Source: Chloroflexota bacterium | GTDB taxonomy: Bacteria; Chloroflexota; Anaerolineae; Aggregatilineales; Phototrophicaceae | DNA: 64,000 nt | NCBI GenBank assembly: GCA_026708115.1 | Contig: JAPOVL010000021.1 | Span: forward strand, 1 to 64,000 | Direction: 5' to 3' | Shown here: one piece after another, positions 53,140 through 62,118 of the stretch | How positions within the stretch are numbered: the first letter of the stretch is position 1 | Layout: every line of letters starts with the position of its first letter | Translations under genes and position numbers: made by a program | The notes under the pieces: generated by a model | Seen by the model: the letters and a program-made list of their open reading frames with translations, nothing else | The model's database searches: none | Told to the model about the DNA's origin: nothing

Positions 53140-53601
53140 ATGAAGTCATTTGCAAAGCTTGTCCTGCTTTTGTTCGGCTCGCTGGTTGTCTTGAGCGGAT
53201 GTTCGGCGGTTTCCTCGATGCTGTTTGGCGACTCCAAGGATGCAGCGGCAAAAGCGCCCGCGCCATCTACCGACAGGTCGGCAGAAGTGGAAGAAGGTCC
53301 GGCGCCTGTAGAGCAAGTCATCAGCTTCACGTTTTACGATTCCTGGGCCAATTGGTGACCGACTTGTCGGCGTAATGTGCCCGTCGTGAACGGGCTACAA
53401 GAGACCTTTAGCGATCGAATCGAATTCGTGCTGCTTGACTTGGATGACGACAGGCAAGATGGCATCCGGAGAGAATTGGGCATTACCGCGCAAGCGCAAT
53501 ACGTCCTGGTTGGCGCTGATGGCGAAATCGTGCAGAAGTGGTTTGGGGTATTGGACCAAGCTCGCGTAAGCGCCGAATTGGAAACGCTGTTGCAGACTTA
53601 A
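53140..53601 (+). CDS. Thioredoxin-like lipoprotein with in-frame UGA (probable selenocysteine)
   Basis: A single 154-codon frame is interrupted only by TGA at 53356-53358. The N-terminus is a perfect lipoprotein signal (L-S-G-C, Cys21) with a Pro/Ala/Glu-rich spacer; the remainder is a thioredoxin fold. TGA is codon 73, in the context W-A-N-W-[TGA]-P-T-C-R, exactly where the first Cys of W-C-x-x-C belongs; Cys76 is intact. The downstream half continues in frame through V-L-V-G-A-D-G-E without any other defect, ending at TAA with a terminator. A SECIS-like hairpin follows the TGA. The best reading is a U-P-T-C selenoprotein; a recent nonsense mutation is the alternative. The usual cis-proline is Ala. 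GGGGG stands before ATG. Confidence 0.75.
53356..53395 (+). other. Candidate bacterial SECIS element
   Basis: After the TGA, GCCCGT (53379-53384) pairs with ACGGGC (53390-53395) over loop CGTGA. The loop has a G in its first two bases and a GU step, and the loop begins 26 bases after the TGA, within the range known for bacterial SECIS hairpins read by SelB. A smaller CCGA/TCGG hairpin lies directly after the TGA. Confidence 0.55.
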
Positions 53602-53637
53602 GCGCAAATTGTGCGGGAATACTTGCATAGGACAAAT

Positions 53638-53679
53638 GGGCGCGCGCCGGCAGCAGCGGTTGGCGCAGCGCGCCCTTTT
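53638..53679 (+). terminator. Intrinsic terminator after the UGA-thioredoxin gene
   Basis: GGGCGCGC (53638-53645) pairs with GCGCGCCC (53668-53675) and TTTT follows. It lies 36 bases past the TAA and supports the gene unit ending there and not at the TGA. Confidence 0.65.
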
Positions 53680-53801
53680 CGTTTCAAATAGCATACCCCA
53701 GCACGAGCGTATCCCAGGCTATTTGGCGCGCTGCCGCAAACAAATCCAACTCGGATTGATATAATCAAAGGACATCCCTTGAGTGAGATCTTGCGCGTCG
53801 T

Positions 53802-56123
53802 ATGGAGCTTGATGTGGACGCTGGCAGCCGCTCGGCGGCAGCGAACAGGTCTGCCGCGCTCAAACCAAATAGTAAGCCTTCTCGTCGGACGGGAGACGCG
53901 GTTTGCATAAGCAGATGCCTGTTTTACATTGCCATCACCCTGGCCATCGGCGCCTGCAATCTGCGCCGCCCCGAAGTCACGCTTACGCTTGTGCCCATAG
54001 AAACCAGAACCCCCGAAGCGACTGATCTGGTCGAACTGCCCACGGAAACCAGAGTTGCCCAGAAACTGCCCACGCCTACTGCTCAAGCATCGCCCACATA
54101 TACCGATGCGCCGACGATCACTTACACGACCGCGCCCGCAACAGACCAACCAACTGAGACCTCTACCATCGAGCCGACATCGTCCCCTACTGTTCAGCTC
54201 ACCCAAACCGAAACGCCGGTCCCAAGCGCTACTGAGACGATGCCGTCAACCGCCACAGTTGAACCTGCTGCCACTAATACCTCTGTGCCGACTTTGACGC
54301 ATACTTCTGTGCCGACGGCGACGCCGAGGGCCAGTCCCACCAGAATCTTGCCGCGCACGGCGACAGCCACCGAAGTCGCCCCGGGGGAATCCGACGCGAC
54401 CGCGACGCCGACCCCCGTCCCTGAGCTGGTCATCCGGTCTGTTGGGACCCTAACGGCTGAGGCGACTGCCACGACCGTCAGTACACCTCCGCCAACCTTG
54501 ACGCCCTTGCCGACACTTGACGCGACCGAGCTTGCGCGGCTGATTGCTACGCCTATTCCACAAGCGACCGCCCTGGTAACCTGGACAGCGGTAGCCACCG
54601 CCTTGCCGCCGGTCGTATCGACGCCTGTGCCGGCTTCGGCAACCCAAGGCTCGGACCGCTTGCCCGCCAGTACGCCATTGCCATCGACTTCTCGACCCGA
54701 GTTGGGAGCGGCGACCTTCACGCCGACTCCAACGCCGACGCGCTTCCAACCAACTGTCGCCGTCCGTCAGGAGCTCATCGTTGAGCAAATACCGCCGCCG
54801 GTCTTCGCGCCAGCGTCCATCAATACTGCCGGCGCCTCGGTATATCAATACGATGTTGGCTTTGACCAGCCCTTCAACTACCACGGTCTGCAGTTGCGGG
54901 GCGGGGTGGTATTGTTTTCGCCCAATCCCGCTGTGCCTGACAGTTATTTGCGCACGGATCAGGTCGGCATGTTATGGTACCGGCCCATCGGCGCCGGGAG
55001 CGAAGGCGCGATGTCATACTCGCCTTTCCACGAAGGATACGGCGTGCCGAGCAGCGAGGTCAACAAGAATCGCGTGGTGGAGATCGATTGGTCGGCGGAC
55101 GGCAGGCAGTTCAGCTTCCGTATCGATCCCCCGCCGGGCCAGGACACAGTCAATGCGGGCGTGTGGTTTTGGCAGCCAGTTAACGTTAGCCCCACCGATC
55201 CGACCTATGCGGCGATCCGCGATTGTGTGACGGACGCTTATCTGTCTTGTCAACTTGTCAACCGAAGCAACGCGCAGAACTGGAAGACGATAGATGTCGC
55301 CTGGTCGCCCATCCCGGGCCGCAGCGACATACTGCTCACCCTGGATTTACCAGGCGAGGGCCGCCAGGCGCTTGCAGTCGTGCAGGCCGTCCGCGATGCC
55401 GACTACACGAAACAAGCGCCCGAGTTCTTCCGCTACGACTATGGACATTGGAACAGCGACGGCAGCGGTATCGTTGTCAGCGGTCGACGGGCCGATGGGC
55501 GGGTGATTATCGGCCAGGTCAACAGCGACTTGCGGGGAGAGCGACTTGTCTTTGACGCCTCTTCTGTCGGCCTGTGGGTGCAAGACGCCGTGCGCCGTCC
55601 CAATGGCCTGATCGTGGCCTTGGGTCGGCCCGGCGGCCCCTACGACAATGCGCCAGTCTCGCTGTATAACAGTGCGGGTCTGCGGCTCTCCGCTCCGATC
55701 GGCGACGCCGCGCCGGAATCCGTAAGATGGTACGCGGACCGCAGCGCGGTGGTCGTCACGGTACAAGGGCGTCAATACACAGTAAGCGTTGACGGCGGTC
55801 TCATCACAGACAGCGCGGATCTGGCACGGAACCCCGCTTTTGGGACGGGCGCTATCGGCGTCGCTCCGGTTCCGGACGCGGTCATACAGAACAGCGAGTA
55901 TTATCCGGGTCAGCAATTGCGCGCGGTGCAGAACTTGAATTTGCGAGCGGGCCCGTCGACATCGCATGCGGTCATCGGCGGGCTATACGCCGGTGATTAT
56001 GTTGCCATCCTCGCCGGGCCCTACGACAACCAGGGCTATCGCTGGTGGCGCGTCCAGACGGCCAACAACGCGCTGGGCTGGATTGCCGGCGTCATAAGCG
56101 GGAATCCCACTATCCGACCGTGA
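53802..56123 (+). CDS. Large PT-rich exported protein with C-terminal SH3b domain
   Basis: This 773-residue protein has a basic N-terminal stretch of about 40 residues, one hydrophobic segment ending A-I-G-A-C (a possible lipobox near residue 52), about 270 residues of Thr/Pro/Ser-rich linker, then a beta-rich domain (about 345-690) with tandem W-S-P/D-G-R-like strands as in beta-propellers, and a bacterial SH3 domain (about 700-765; N-L-R-A-G-P-S and G-W-I-A). It is likely surface-exposed and wall- or glycan-associated. The true start may lie nearer the hydrophobic segment. Confidence 0.8.
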   Translation: MELDVDAGSRSAAANRSAALKPNSKPSRRTGDAVCISRCLFYIAITLAIGACNLRRPEVTLTLVPIETRTPEATDLVELPTETRVAQKLPTPTAQASPTYTDAPTITYTTAPATDQPTETSTIEPTSSPTVQLTQTETPVPSATETMPSTATVEPAATNTSVPTLTHTSVPTATPRASPTRILPRTATATEVAPGESDATATPTPVPELVIRSVGTLTAEATATTVSTPPPTLTPLPTLDATELARLIATPIPQATALVTWTAVATALPPVVSTPVPASATQGSDRLPASTPLPSTSRPELGAATFTPTPTPTRFQPTVAVRQELIVEQIPPPVFAPASINTAGASVYQYDVGFDQPFNYHGLQLRGGVVLFSPNPAVPDSYLRTDQVGMLWYRPIGAGSEGAMSYSPFHEGYGVPSSEVNKNRVVEIDWSADGRQFSFRIDPPPGQDTVNAGVWFWQPVNVSPTDPTYAAIRDCVTDAYLSCQLVNRSNAQNWKTIDVAWSPIPGRSDILLTLDLPGEGRQALAVVQAVRDADYTKQAPEFFRYDYGHWNSDGSGIVVSGRRADGRVIIGQVNSDLRGERLVFDASSVGLWVQDAVRRPNGLIVALGRPGGPYDNAPVSLYNSAGLRLSAPIGDAAPESVRWYADRSAVVVTVQGRQYTVSVDGGLITDSADLARNPAFGTGAIGVAPVPDAVIQNSEYYPGQQLRAVQNLNLRAGPSTSHAVIGGLYAGDYVAILAGPYDNQGYRWWRVQTANNALGWIAGVISGNPTIRP

Positions 56124-56126
56124 CGA

Positions 56127-57161
56127 ATGATAGTGAGCAATCAAGTGCCTCAACTTGAAATGGAAATGCCGGACGATGCAAAACCCGACAATACGATGAA
56201 CAGCAATCCACTGGTCAGCATTGTGATCCCGACCTTCAACCGCAAGTGCTTTGTTTGCGAGGCCATCGACAGTTGCCTCGCGCAGACTTATCAAAACTGC
56301 GAAGTCATCGTCATCGACGACGGCAGCCGGGACGGCACCGGCGACCATCTGCGCGAAGTATATGGCGATCGCATACGCTACATCCACCAGGAGAATCAAG
56401 GACCGGCGATAGCCCGCAACCGGGGCATTTGGGCAGCGCGCGGCGAATACATTCATTTTTTGGACGCGGACGACCAGCTTGTAGCCACCAAGGTAGAAAC
56501 CTGTCTGCGCCTTTTTCTTCAGCGTTCAGATATTGATGTGCTGCACACCTATTATCAGTTTGTCGCCGCTGACGGCCGCACTCGCATGGAGACCACTCCC
56601 TTCCCGAGTTTTTCGGATGACATCTTTTGCGAATTGCTGCGCCTGACCGGCAACCACATATTAATCAGCTCCACCATGATTAGGACAGCAGTGCTCCGTG
56701 AGATCGGCGGCTTCGAGGACGATCCACAATTCCGCAGCGCCGAAGACTGGGATCTTTTCCTGCGATTGGCGTCAAAGCACAAGTTTTACGGCATCAATGA
56801 TCGACTGGTATATCGGCGAATGCACGACGATATGTTGTCCGATGACCGCTTGCAGGGGGCGCTTGGACGCCTCAAGACGGTGGAGAACGCGCGCGATTAC
56901 GGCTGGGAACGCTGCATGAGCGCGGGGGAATTCGATCGCAAGTTGGCCGCGCGTCATCATGTCGTTGGGGTCAATTGGTGGAAACTGGGCAATCGCGGAA
57001 AGGCCAGCTACCATTTTCAGCGCGCGGCGGATTTGTACCCGCGCGAAGCGCGACTTCGGCGCCTCTTCGCTTGGTTCAGCAGGTTCTTGCCGCATCAGTC
57101 AATGGATTTGACGATCGCTCTGGCGCGTGGCATGAGAAGAATAGTGAGACGTGAAAATTGA
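56127..57161 (+). CDS. Glycosyltransferase family 2
   Basis: This 344-residue GT-A enzyme has V-S-I-V-I-P-T-F-N-R, V-I-D-D-G-S-R-D-G-T, the metal motif L-D-A-D-D and A-E-D-W-D-L-F-L-R, typical of envelope or capsule glycosyltransferases. There is no membrane anchor. It begins three bases after the SH3b gene, suggesting co-transcription. ATG 56127 could be replaced by ATG 56163 or 56196. Sugar donor and acceptor are unknown. Confidence 0.87.
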   Translation: MIVSNQVPQLEMEMPDDAKPDNTMNSNPLVSIVIPTFNRKCFVCEAIDSCLAQTYQNCEVIVIDDGSRDGTGDHLREVYGDRIRYIHQENQGPAIARNRGIWAARGEYIHFLDADDQLVATKVETCLRLFLQRSDIDVLHTYYQFVAADGRTRMETTPFPSFSDDIFCELLRLTGNHILISSTMIRTAVLREIGGFEDDPQFRSAEDWDLFLRLASKHKFYGINDRLVYRRMHDDMLSDDRLQGALGRLKTVENARDYGWERCMSAGEFDRKLAARHHVVGVNWWKLGNRGKASYHFQRAADLYPREARLRRLFAWFSRFLPHQSMDLTIALARGMRRIVRREN

Positions 57162-57203
57162 GGTTGAGCGGGATGCGCAACGGCCGGGCTTGCTTCGCGC
57201 ATC

Positions 57204-57234
57204 TTGCATCGGTTCGCGGAAAATGCCGTATAAT
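57204..57234 (+). promoter_or_regulatory. Putative promoter of the TPR gene
   Basis: TTGCAT (57204-57209), a 19-base spacer and TATAAT (57229-57234). Spacer is longer than ideal. Confidence 0.42.
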
Positions 57235-57264
57235 TTGTAGGATGGCGCATTTTGAGGGAAGGCG

Positions 57265-58449
57265 ATGTCGACGAAAACCGACAGCTTGCGATACGATATC
57301 AGTGAGTTGCTGAAATCCGGTAGTTTCCACGAAATCGTGGATCGCTGCCATGTCGAGTTGACGATGGCTCGCCGCGAGCAGCATTATAGCATCGAGGTCA
57401 TCGCGCTTTTGGGGCTGGCGCAGGCGCAGTGTTCCTTGGGGCATTTTGACTTTGCGCGCGACTACAGCAACGAGGCGGTCGAATTGGCGCGGCAGATTCG
57501 CTCCAGCGGCTTGGTGGTTGACGGATTGCTGGCGCGGGCTCGCGTTTCGCGCGAGGGCTACTTCCAAACCATGGAAGCTTATGAAGACTATCGCAGCGCT
57601 GTCGACCTCACATACAACGCGGGCGATATGCGCCGATATGCTCAGTCGCTATTGGGGCTGGGCGAAATCGCCTCCAACCCCGGTGATGCCAGGAAACATG
57701 CCTGGAAGGTGATCGATATTGCGCGCGAGCTCAACGACGCCTCCTTGGAAGCCCGCGCCGTTCTTATGTTGTCGAACTCTTTCATCCGCGCCGGGCAGTA
57801 CAGCAAAGCCAATGACGGTTTACTGGTTGCCTTGCAAAAGGCGCAGTCGATCAGGGATCGATTGCTGGAAAGCATCATCATCGGTCAGCAGGGATTGGTG
57901 CTGGCGCAAGACAGCCAGAGTTTCGAGAAGGGTTTGCAACAGCAGTTGACCGCCCTGGAAGTCGCCCGTGGCATGGAGGCGATATTCCACGAATTCATGC
58001 GATTGTACACCTTGGCGATGACCATGCTCGCCGCGCGGGATTTCGACGAGGCGCGCAATTATTTCGATCAAATGCTGGCGCTTTCGCAAGATGTGGAGCA
58101 CAAACCCTACGAGATGTATACCTTGGGCATGCTCGGCCAGTGGCAAGAGATGCGAGGGGAATTCGACAGCGCAATCTCATATTTTGGCAGGGCCGTTGAA
58201 CGAGCTCGCGAGGCGCATAACCCGGCTTACGAAGCGCGGTACTTGTATGCGATAGGCGCCGTTTACCAAACGCAGTGGGACTTCGCAAGCGCCCGCCGTC
58301 ACTTCAGCGAGGCGCGCGCGATTTACAAGTCGCTGGACGATGGGCGCAACGCGACCCGCGTTAGCGCTTCAATTGTCTACAGTTATCTCCTGGCATTCGC
58401 CTCGCGCATCATGCGTCTGATGGGAATGGGCCCTGACGCTCCCGCCTGA
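57265..58449 (+). CDS. Tetratricopeptide-repeat protein
   Basis: This 394-residue protein is built almost wholly of paired helices with TPR-like spacing, about nine repeats between residues 15 and 375 (for example A-L-L-G-L-A-Q-A-Q...G-H-F-D-F-A and Y-A-I-G-A-V-Y...D-F-A-S-A). It has no enzymatic or DNA-binding domain. It resembles the TPR arm of MalT/LuxR- or SARP-type regulators standing alone, so it may be a scaffold. GGGAAGG precedes ATG 57265. Confidence 0.82.
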   Translation: MSTKTDSLRYDISELLKSGSFHEIVDRCHVELTMARREQHYSIEVIALLGLAQAQCSLGHFDFARDYSNEAVELARQIRSSGLVVDGLLARARVSREGYFQTMEAYEDYRSAVDLTYNAGDMRRYAQSLLGLGEIASNPGDARKHAWKVIDIARELNDASLEARAVLMLSNSFIRAGQYSKANDGLLVALQKAQSIRDRLLESIIIGQQGLVLAQDSQSFEKGLQQQLTALEVARGMEAIFHEFMRLYTLAMTMLAARDFDEARNYFDQMLALSQDVEHKPYEMYTLGMLGQWQEMRGEFDSAISYFGRAVERAREAHNPAYEARYLYAIGAVYQTQWDFASARRHFSEARAIYKSLDDGRNATRVSASIVYSYLLAFASRIMRLMGMGPDAPA

Positions 58450-58524
58450 TTCGCGGCTCGCGCTATGCTTGCTGACTTTGGGCAACGCAGATTCCGCGCT
58501 TGCTGATTCGTCGGGGACCGGCGA

Positions 58525-59028
58525 TCAAGTATCCAATTGTCCCGCGCGCCACCTGGCAGTCAGGGTAATCGAAGGATAAAAAACCAGCGTCGGCAAGGCG
58601 TCGCGGCTAAACCAGCCGACTTCGTCGGCGTCATCCCCGGCACAGGCTTCGCCCGACAGTATTGAGGCGCTGTAGGCGATCACGATATCTGCCAGGCCGT
58701 CGTCCTTCCTGGGGAAGACTGCCAGCAACTTGTCGATCCGCACTTGCAGGGAGGTTTCTTCCAGGGTCTCGCGCGCGGCAGCTTCTTCGGGGGCTTCGTC
58801 ATAGTCGACGAAACCGGCAGGCAGCGCCCATTTGCCTTTGCCCGGGTCCACCGCTCGCCGTATCAGCAATACCTGGTCGTTTCGCTCAAGGAATACGACG
58901 ACAGCTACTTTGGGGTCGAAGTAAATCGGCGCCTCGCAGTTGAGGCAATAGGGGCGTTCGCGCCCGCTGTGGCGCCGGCGCACGAGCGGGTCACCGCAGG
59001 TTGGACAGAAGTTGGCTATGCGCGTCAT
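58525..59028 (-). CDS. NUDIX hydrolase with zinc ribbon
   Basis: This 167-residue protein has an N-terminal zinc ribbon (C-P-T-C...C-L-N-C) and a NUDIX domain with box G-x5-E-x7-R-E-x2-E-E (G-F-V-D-Y-D-E...R-E-T-L-E-E-T). The glycine after E-E is Ser, a common variation. Such short NudC-like proteins hydrolyse NADH, ADP-ribose or related dinucleotides. It stands alone before tRNA-Leu. Confidence 0.88.
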   Translation of the reverse strand: MTRIANFCPTCGDPLVRRRHSGRERPYCLNCEAPIYFDPKVAVVVFLERNDQVLLIRRAVDPGKGKWALPAGFVDYDEAPEEAAARETLEETSLQVRIDKLLAVFPRKDDGLADIVIAYSASILSGEACAGDDADEVGWFSRDALPTLVFYPSITLTARWRAGQLDT

Positions 59029-59174
59029 GTTGGGACCTGTTTCGCGTTGGCAATATTAAAGGCTCGATTTCCTTGTGGCTCGGCGATTCAGAAAGCTCCC
59101 CCGCGATTGCTGCGAGCTGGGCGCTCTTTGCCATTGACTTTGCCTGTGCCACTTCGTACACTATCGAACCGCGA

Positions 59175-59256
59175 GCCGGAGTGGCGGAATTGGCAGACGC
59201 GCACGACTCAAACTCGTGTACCTTCGGGTGTGTGGGTTCGACTCCCACCTCCGGCA
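59175..59256 (+). tRNA. tRNA-Leu (anticodon CAA)
   Basis: Acceptor GCCGGAG/CTCCGGC, anticodon stem CACGA/TCGTG with loop CTCAAAC, class II variable arm ACC-TTCG-GGT, T arm GTGGG-TTCGACT-CCCAC, discriminator A. No encoded CCA. It reads TTG. Confidence 0.95.
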
Positions 59257-59276
59257 ACGACTATCATTCACATTCC

Positions 59277-59825
59277 TCAGGATTGAAGAGACCACTTCTG
59301 TTCGGCTTCGCCTGCCTTGGCGTTTTCGTATCGCGCCAGGGTAAAGAGCCAATCGGATAGTCGATTGATATAGATGAGCGCCAAGGCATTGGTCTCGGCA
59401 GTTTCTTGCAGCGTTACGATGCGACGTTCGGCGCGGCGACAGATTGTACGAGCCAGGTGCAGTTGCGCTGCCACAAGCGTTCCGCCCGGCAAAATGAAAT
59501 TGCGCAAGGGCTCAAGCTCTGCTGTCATGCGGTCAATAGAGTCTTCCAGCCAACTGACTTGACTTTGCTCGATGCGGGCTAACCAGTCCGATTTGGAATC
59601 CAGCGGCGTGGCCAGGTCGGAACCCAGATGAAACAAATGCCCCTGTACTTCTCGCAGCCACTCATCAATGGGCTCGCAGGGTCCCGCGGAGAGCGCCAGG
59701 CCGAGGGCCGCATTCAATTCGTCGATCGTGCCGTAGGCTTCGACGCGGGCATGGTTTTTTGTTACGCGGCCGCCTCCAAAGAGGGATGTCTCGCCCTTGT
59801 CGCCCGTTTTGGTATAGATTTTCAT
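59277..59825 (-). CDS. Cob(I)alamin adenosyltransferase, PduO type
   Basis: This 182-residue trimeric helical ATP:corrinoid adenosyltransferase makes adenosylcobalamin. Diagnostic residues are T-K-T-G-D-K-G-E-T-S-L-F-G-G near the N-terminus, Y-G-T-I-D-E-L-N and the R-R-A-E-R segment. ATG 59825 begins directly before the K-I-Y-T-K-T-G motif; a TTG six codons upstream is unlikely. Overall it supplies AdoCbl to B12 enzymes encoded elsewhere. Confidence 0.93.
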   Translation of the reverse strand: MKIYTKTGDKGETSLFGGGRVTKNHARVEAYGTIDELNAALGLALSAGPCEPIDEWLREVQGHLFHLGSDLATPLDSKSDWLARIEQSQVSWLEDSIDRMTAELEPLRNFILPGGTLVAAQLHLARTICRRAERRIVTLQETAETNALALIYINRLSDWLFTLARYENAKAGEAEQKWSLQS

Positions 59826-59866
59826 GGTTTTTCGATTCTCCAAAGGGTCAAATTCCGCAGGCTCGG

Positions 59867-60478
59867 CTAGGGCGAACGGCTGCAGATTTCGTGCAGGATA
59901 GGCAGAGCTTTCTGTGCGGCGCGCGCGCGATGGCTGAGCCCATCTTTCAGCTCCGGCCGCAACTGAGCAAAGGTGAGATGGTATCCGTCCGGTATAAAGA
60001 CGGCGTCATAGCCAAATCCTTGCCCATCGTCATGATCACGAGAAGCGATTCTGCCCGGGCATTCTCCACGAAGCAGGATGGTTTCCTGGATAAGCGGATC
60101 GGCAATGGCAATGACACAGACGAAGCGAGCTTTGCGATCTTGTTCGCCGACGTCTTCAAGCGCCGCGAGCAACTTGCCGCGCCTGCCTGCGCTGTCGAGC
60201 TGTTCACCCCCGTAACGCGCGGAATAGATCCCGGGCGCTCCATCTAGGGCATCGACCATCAAACCGCTGTCATCCGCCACAGTGCAGTGATTCGAGAGTC
60301 GCGCAAAAGTGTTGGCTTTGAGGGAGGCGTTCTCTTCGAAGCTCTTGCCTGTTTCCTCCAGTTCGCGGTCGCCCAGATCCAGGTCAGTCAAAGACAGCAG
60401 ACCGGCGTCAAGGACGGCAAACAGCCGCTGGTATTCTTGTAATTTGCCGGTGTTTCCGGTCGCGATCAGAATGTTCAT
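59867..60478 (-). CDS. rdgB: XTP/dITP diphosphatase, RdgB/HAM1
   Basis: This 203-residue house-cleaning pyrophosphatase hydrolyses deaminated purine nucleotides (XTP, dITP). The start I-A-T-G-N-T-G-K, the D-D-S-G-L block, S-A-R-Y-G and G-F-G-Y-D are the family marks. ATG 60478 is chosen since it gives the canonical N-terminus and overlaps the upstream gene stop (ATGA); the frame stays open to 60679 inside that gene. Confidence 0.95.
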   Translation of the reverse strand: MNILIATGNTGKLQEYQRLFAVLDAGLLSLTDLDLGDRELEETGKSFEENASLKANTFARLSNHCTVADDSGLMVDALDGAPGIYSARYGGEQLDSAGRRGKLLAALEDVGEQDRKARFVCVIAIADPLIQETILLRGECPGRIASRDHDDGQGFGYDAVFIPDGYHLTFAQLRPELKDGLSHRARAAQKALPILHEICSRSP

Positions 60479-61872
60479 GCTGGGGCAATGTTCACAGTAT
60501 CGCTTCGGCTTCGTCGCGCGACCATCATTGAAAGGGACATCGACGCAAATATGATCCAGATGATTTCGTTGGGGAACAAATAACGCGGCGCATCGAGCAC
60601 GATAAAATGTATTATCGTGGTATAGGCTAGGAAACCCGCCAATGGGGCGGTATGGCGCCAGGACTTGCGCGTCAGCCAAATGCCGGCCAAGCCAAATGCG
60701 ATCGCGAAGAAATGCAGAATCCAGATGACAAGTTTGATTGCGAATCCCTCGATCCGCGTCAGTTGGAGCAGGCCATTTGCGGATCGATCATTCTGCAGCC
60801 AATTCGCAGTTGCTTCCCTGATACTCGCGCTGCCGAATGGTACCGTGCCGTGCGGCTGGATGATTGATTCTCCCAATTCCCCAATGCGGCGCAAGACGTA
60901 ACCGACGCCGTCTTCGCTGATACTGGCCTGGATTTGTTTGAGATAGGTATTTGTCTCGTGCTGAAATTTGCAGTCGATCTGGCAATCTTCGTCGGTGGAA
61001 ATCCGGGCGTCTTGCAGCAAAAGCTGGTCGTTCTCCGTTGGCGAACCGTCGTTGGTTACAGCCGCCCTCCAGATCGCCGGCATCAACTGGTCGCTAAGTA
61101 TAACGAATCGATTCCAAAGCAGCAGGTTGTGTATCGTCCAAGTGGAAAGCAAAGCGCCATATACGAGCAAAAGCAAAAGACTCCTTGAAAACCAGCGCAG
61201 TCTCCCATCGTACAGGTTCAGCAGCAGCATGTGCGCGACGATACCCAGGGGAAACAGCGCCGCTACGGCGCGGGTCAAGGTGGCCATTCCAAAGGCCAGC
61301 GCCACTAATACCAGAGCCAGGTTGATGGAGAGCTTCTGTGGAGACCCGACGCTGTCCCGCGATACGACATATTCGATATACAGCCACAAACCCATCACGA
61401 TGAAAAATATATAGAAAGTCTCCGTCGCGATCGTGATAGATTCGACGATAAAGGCGGGGTGCAAGGCGACTAGCGCGGCTGCCATCAAGCCGGCGCGGGA
61501 GTCCCCCACAACCGTGAGGACAATTCGGAAGGCGAGATAGGCTGTGCCCACCGATACAAGAGACTGGACGATGCGAATAAGCACGACGGACTCGTGTTTT
61601 GGCAAAAATGTCTGGAAGATGCCGGCGAAAATGATGTAGAAGGGCGGGGTGGGCAAGTTTGATATGTAGTACGCGATTCCGCGTATATATCCGTGTTCCT
61701 TGCCACTGAAGAAACCGGCTCCATTTGCCAAATACCAGCCGCTGTCTCCCCCGCCTCCATGACGAAACAATAGCACTGTCGGCAGGTCGCTGGCATGGAG
61801 CAAGCGCAAGAGCAGTCCGATGAAAAGGATCAGCCACAGCCAGCGGATGGCATTCCCTTGAACGCGCTTCAT
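60475..61872 (-). CDS. Multi-pass glycosyltransferase-39-like membrane protein
   Basis: This 465-residue protein has about ten to eleven membrane helices. The first extracytoplasmic loop has G-G-G-D-S-G-W-Y, positioned as the catalytic acidic site of GT-C enzymes (ArnT/PMT/PglB-like), and a second loop of about 100 residues follows. It likely transfers a sugar from a polyprenyl-phosphate donor to an envelope acceptor. ATG 61872 is preferred over TTG 61884. Start of rdgB is coupled to its stop. Confidence 0.8.
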   Translation of the reverse strand: MKRVQGNAIRWLWLILFIGLLLRLLHASDLPTVLLFRHGGGGDSGWYLANGAGFFSGKEHGYIRGIAYYISNLPTPPFYIIFAGIFQTFLPKHESVVLIRIVQSLVSVGTAYLAFRIVLTVVGDSRAGLMAAALVALHPAFIVESITIATETFYIFFIVMGLWLYIEYVVSRDSVGSPQKLSINLALVLVALAFGMATLTRAVAALFPLGIVAHMLLLNLYDGRLRWFSRSLLLLLVYGALLSTWTIHNLLLWNRFVILSDQLMPAIWRAAVTNDGSPTENDQLLLQDARISTDEDCQIDCKFQHETNTYLKQIQASISEDGVGYVLRRIGELGESIIQPHGTVPFGSASIREATANWLQNDRSANGLLQLTRIEGFAIKLVIWILHFFAIAFGLAGIWLTRKSWRHTAPLAGFLAYTTIIHFIVLDAPRYLFPNEIIWIIFASMSLSMMVARRSRSDTVNIAPA

Positions 61873-61913
61873 GAGTAGTACCAAGTTAGTCGTGCGAAAA
61901 GCGATCGCTGCGA

Positions 61914-61962
61914 TTCTACCCTCATTCCCCGGCCCCTTCTCCCATAAAGGGAGAAGGGGAGC
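61914..61962 (+). repeat. Dispersed GC palindrome, family 1, copy 2
   Basis: TTCTACCCTCATTCCCCGG followed by the 11-bp hairpin CCCCTTCTCCC-ATAAA-GGGAGAAGGGG. It lies between divergent genes, so it is not a terminator. Same family as 30963-31012 in reverse. Confidence 0.6.
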
Positions 61963-62118
61963 GCTATTACTGGGACTTGGACTGGATTCATAATTCTCTC
62001 AATAAATGCAATTGTCTCGCATTATTTTATTGGAACTACTTATAAGCTACTTGATATAGGGTCGCACCTGGGTTCATGGTATTATTGGCGTCCCGAAAAC
62101 GCAAGTCCAGCTGAACAG

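Noticed and set aside
53377..53601. Separate 74-residue protein starting at GTG
   Set aside because: It is in frame with the upstream half and completes a thioredoxin fold; splitting leaves two non-functional pieces. Explained better by UGA as selenocysteine.
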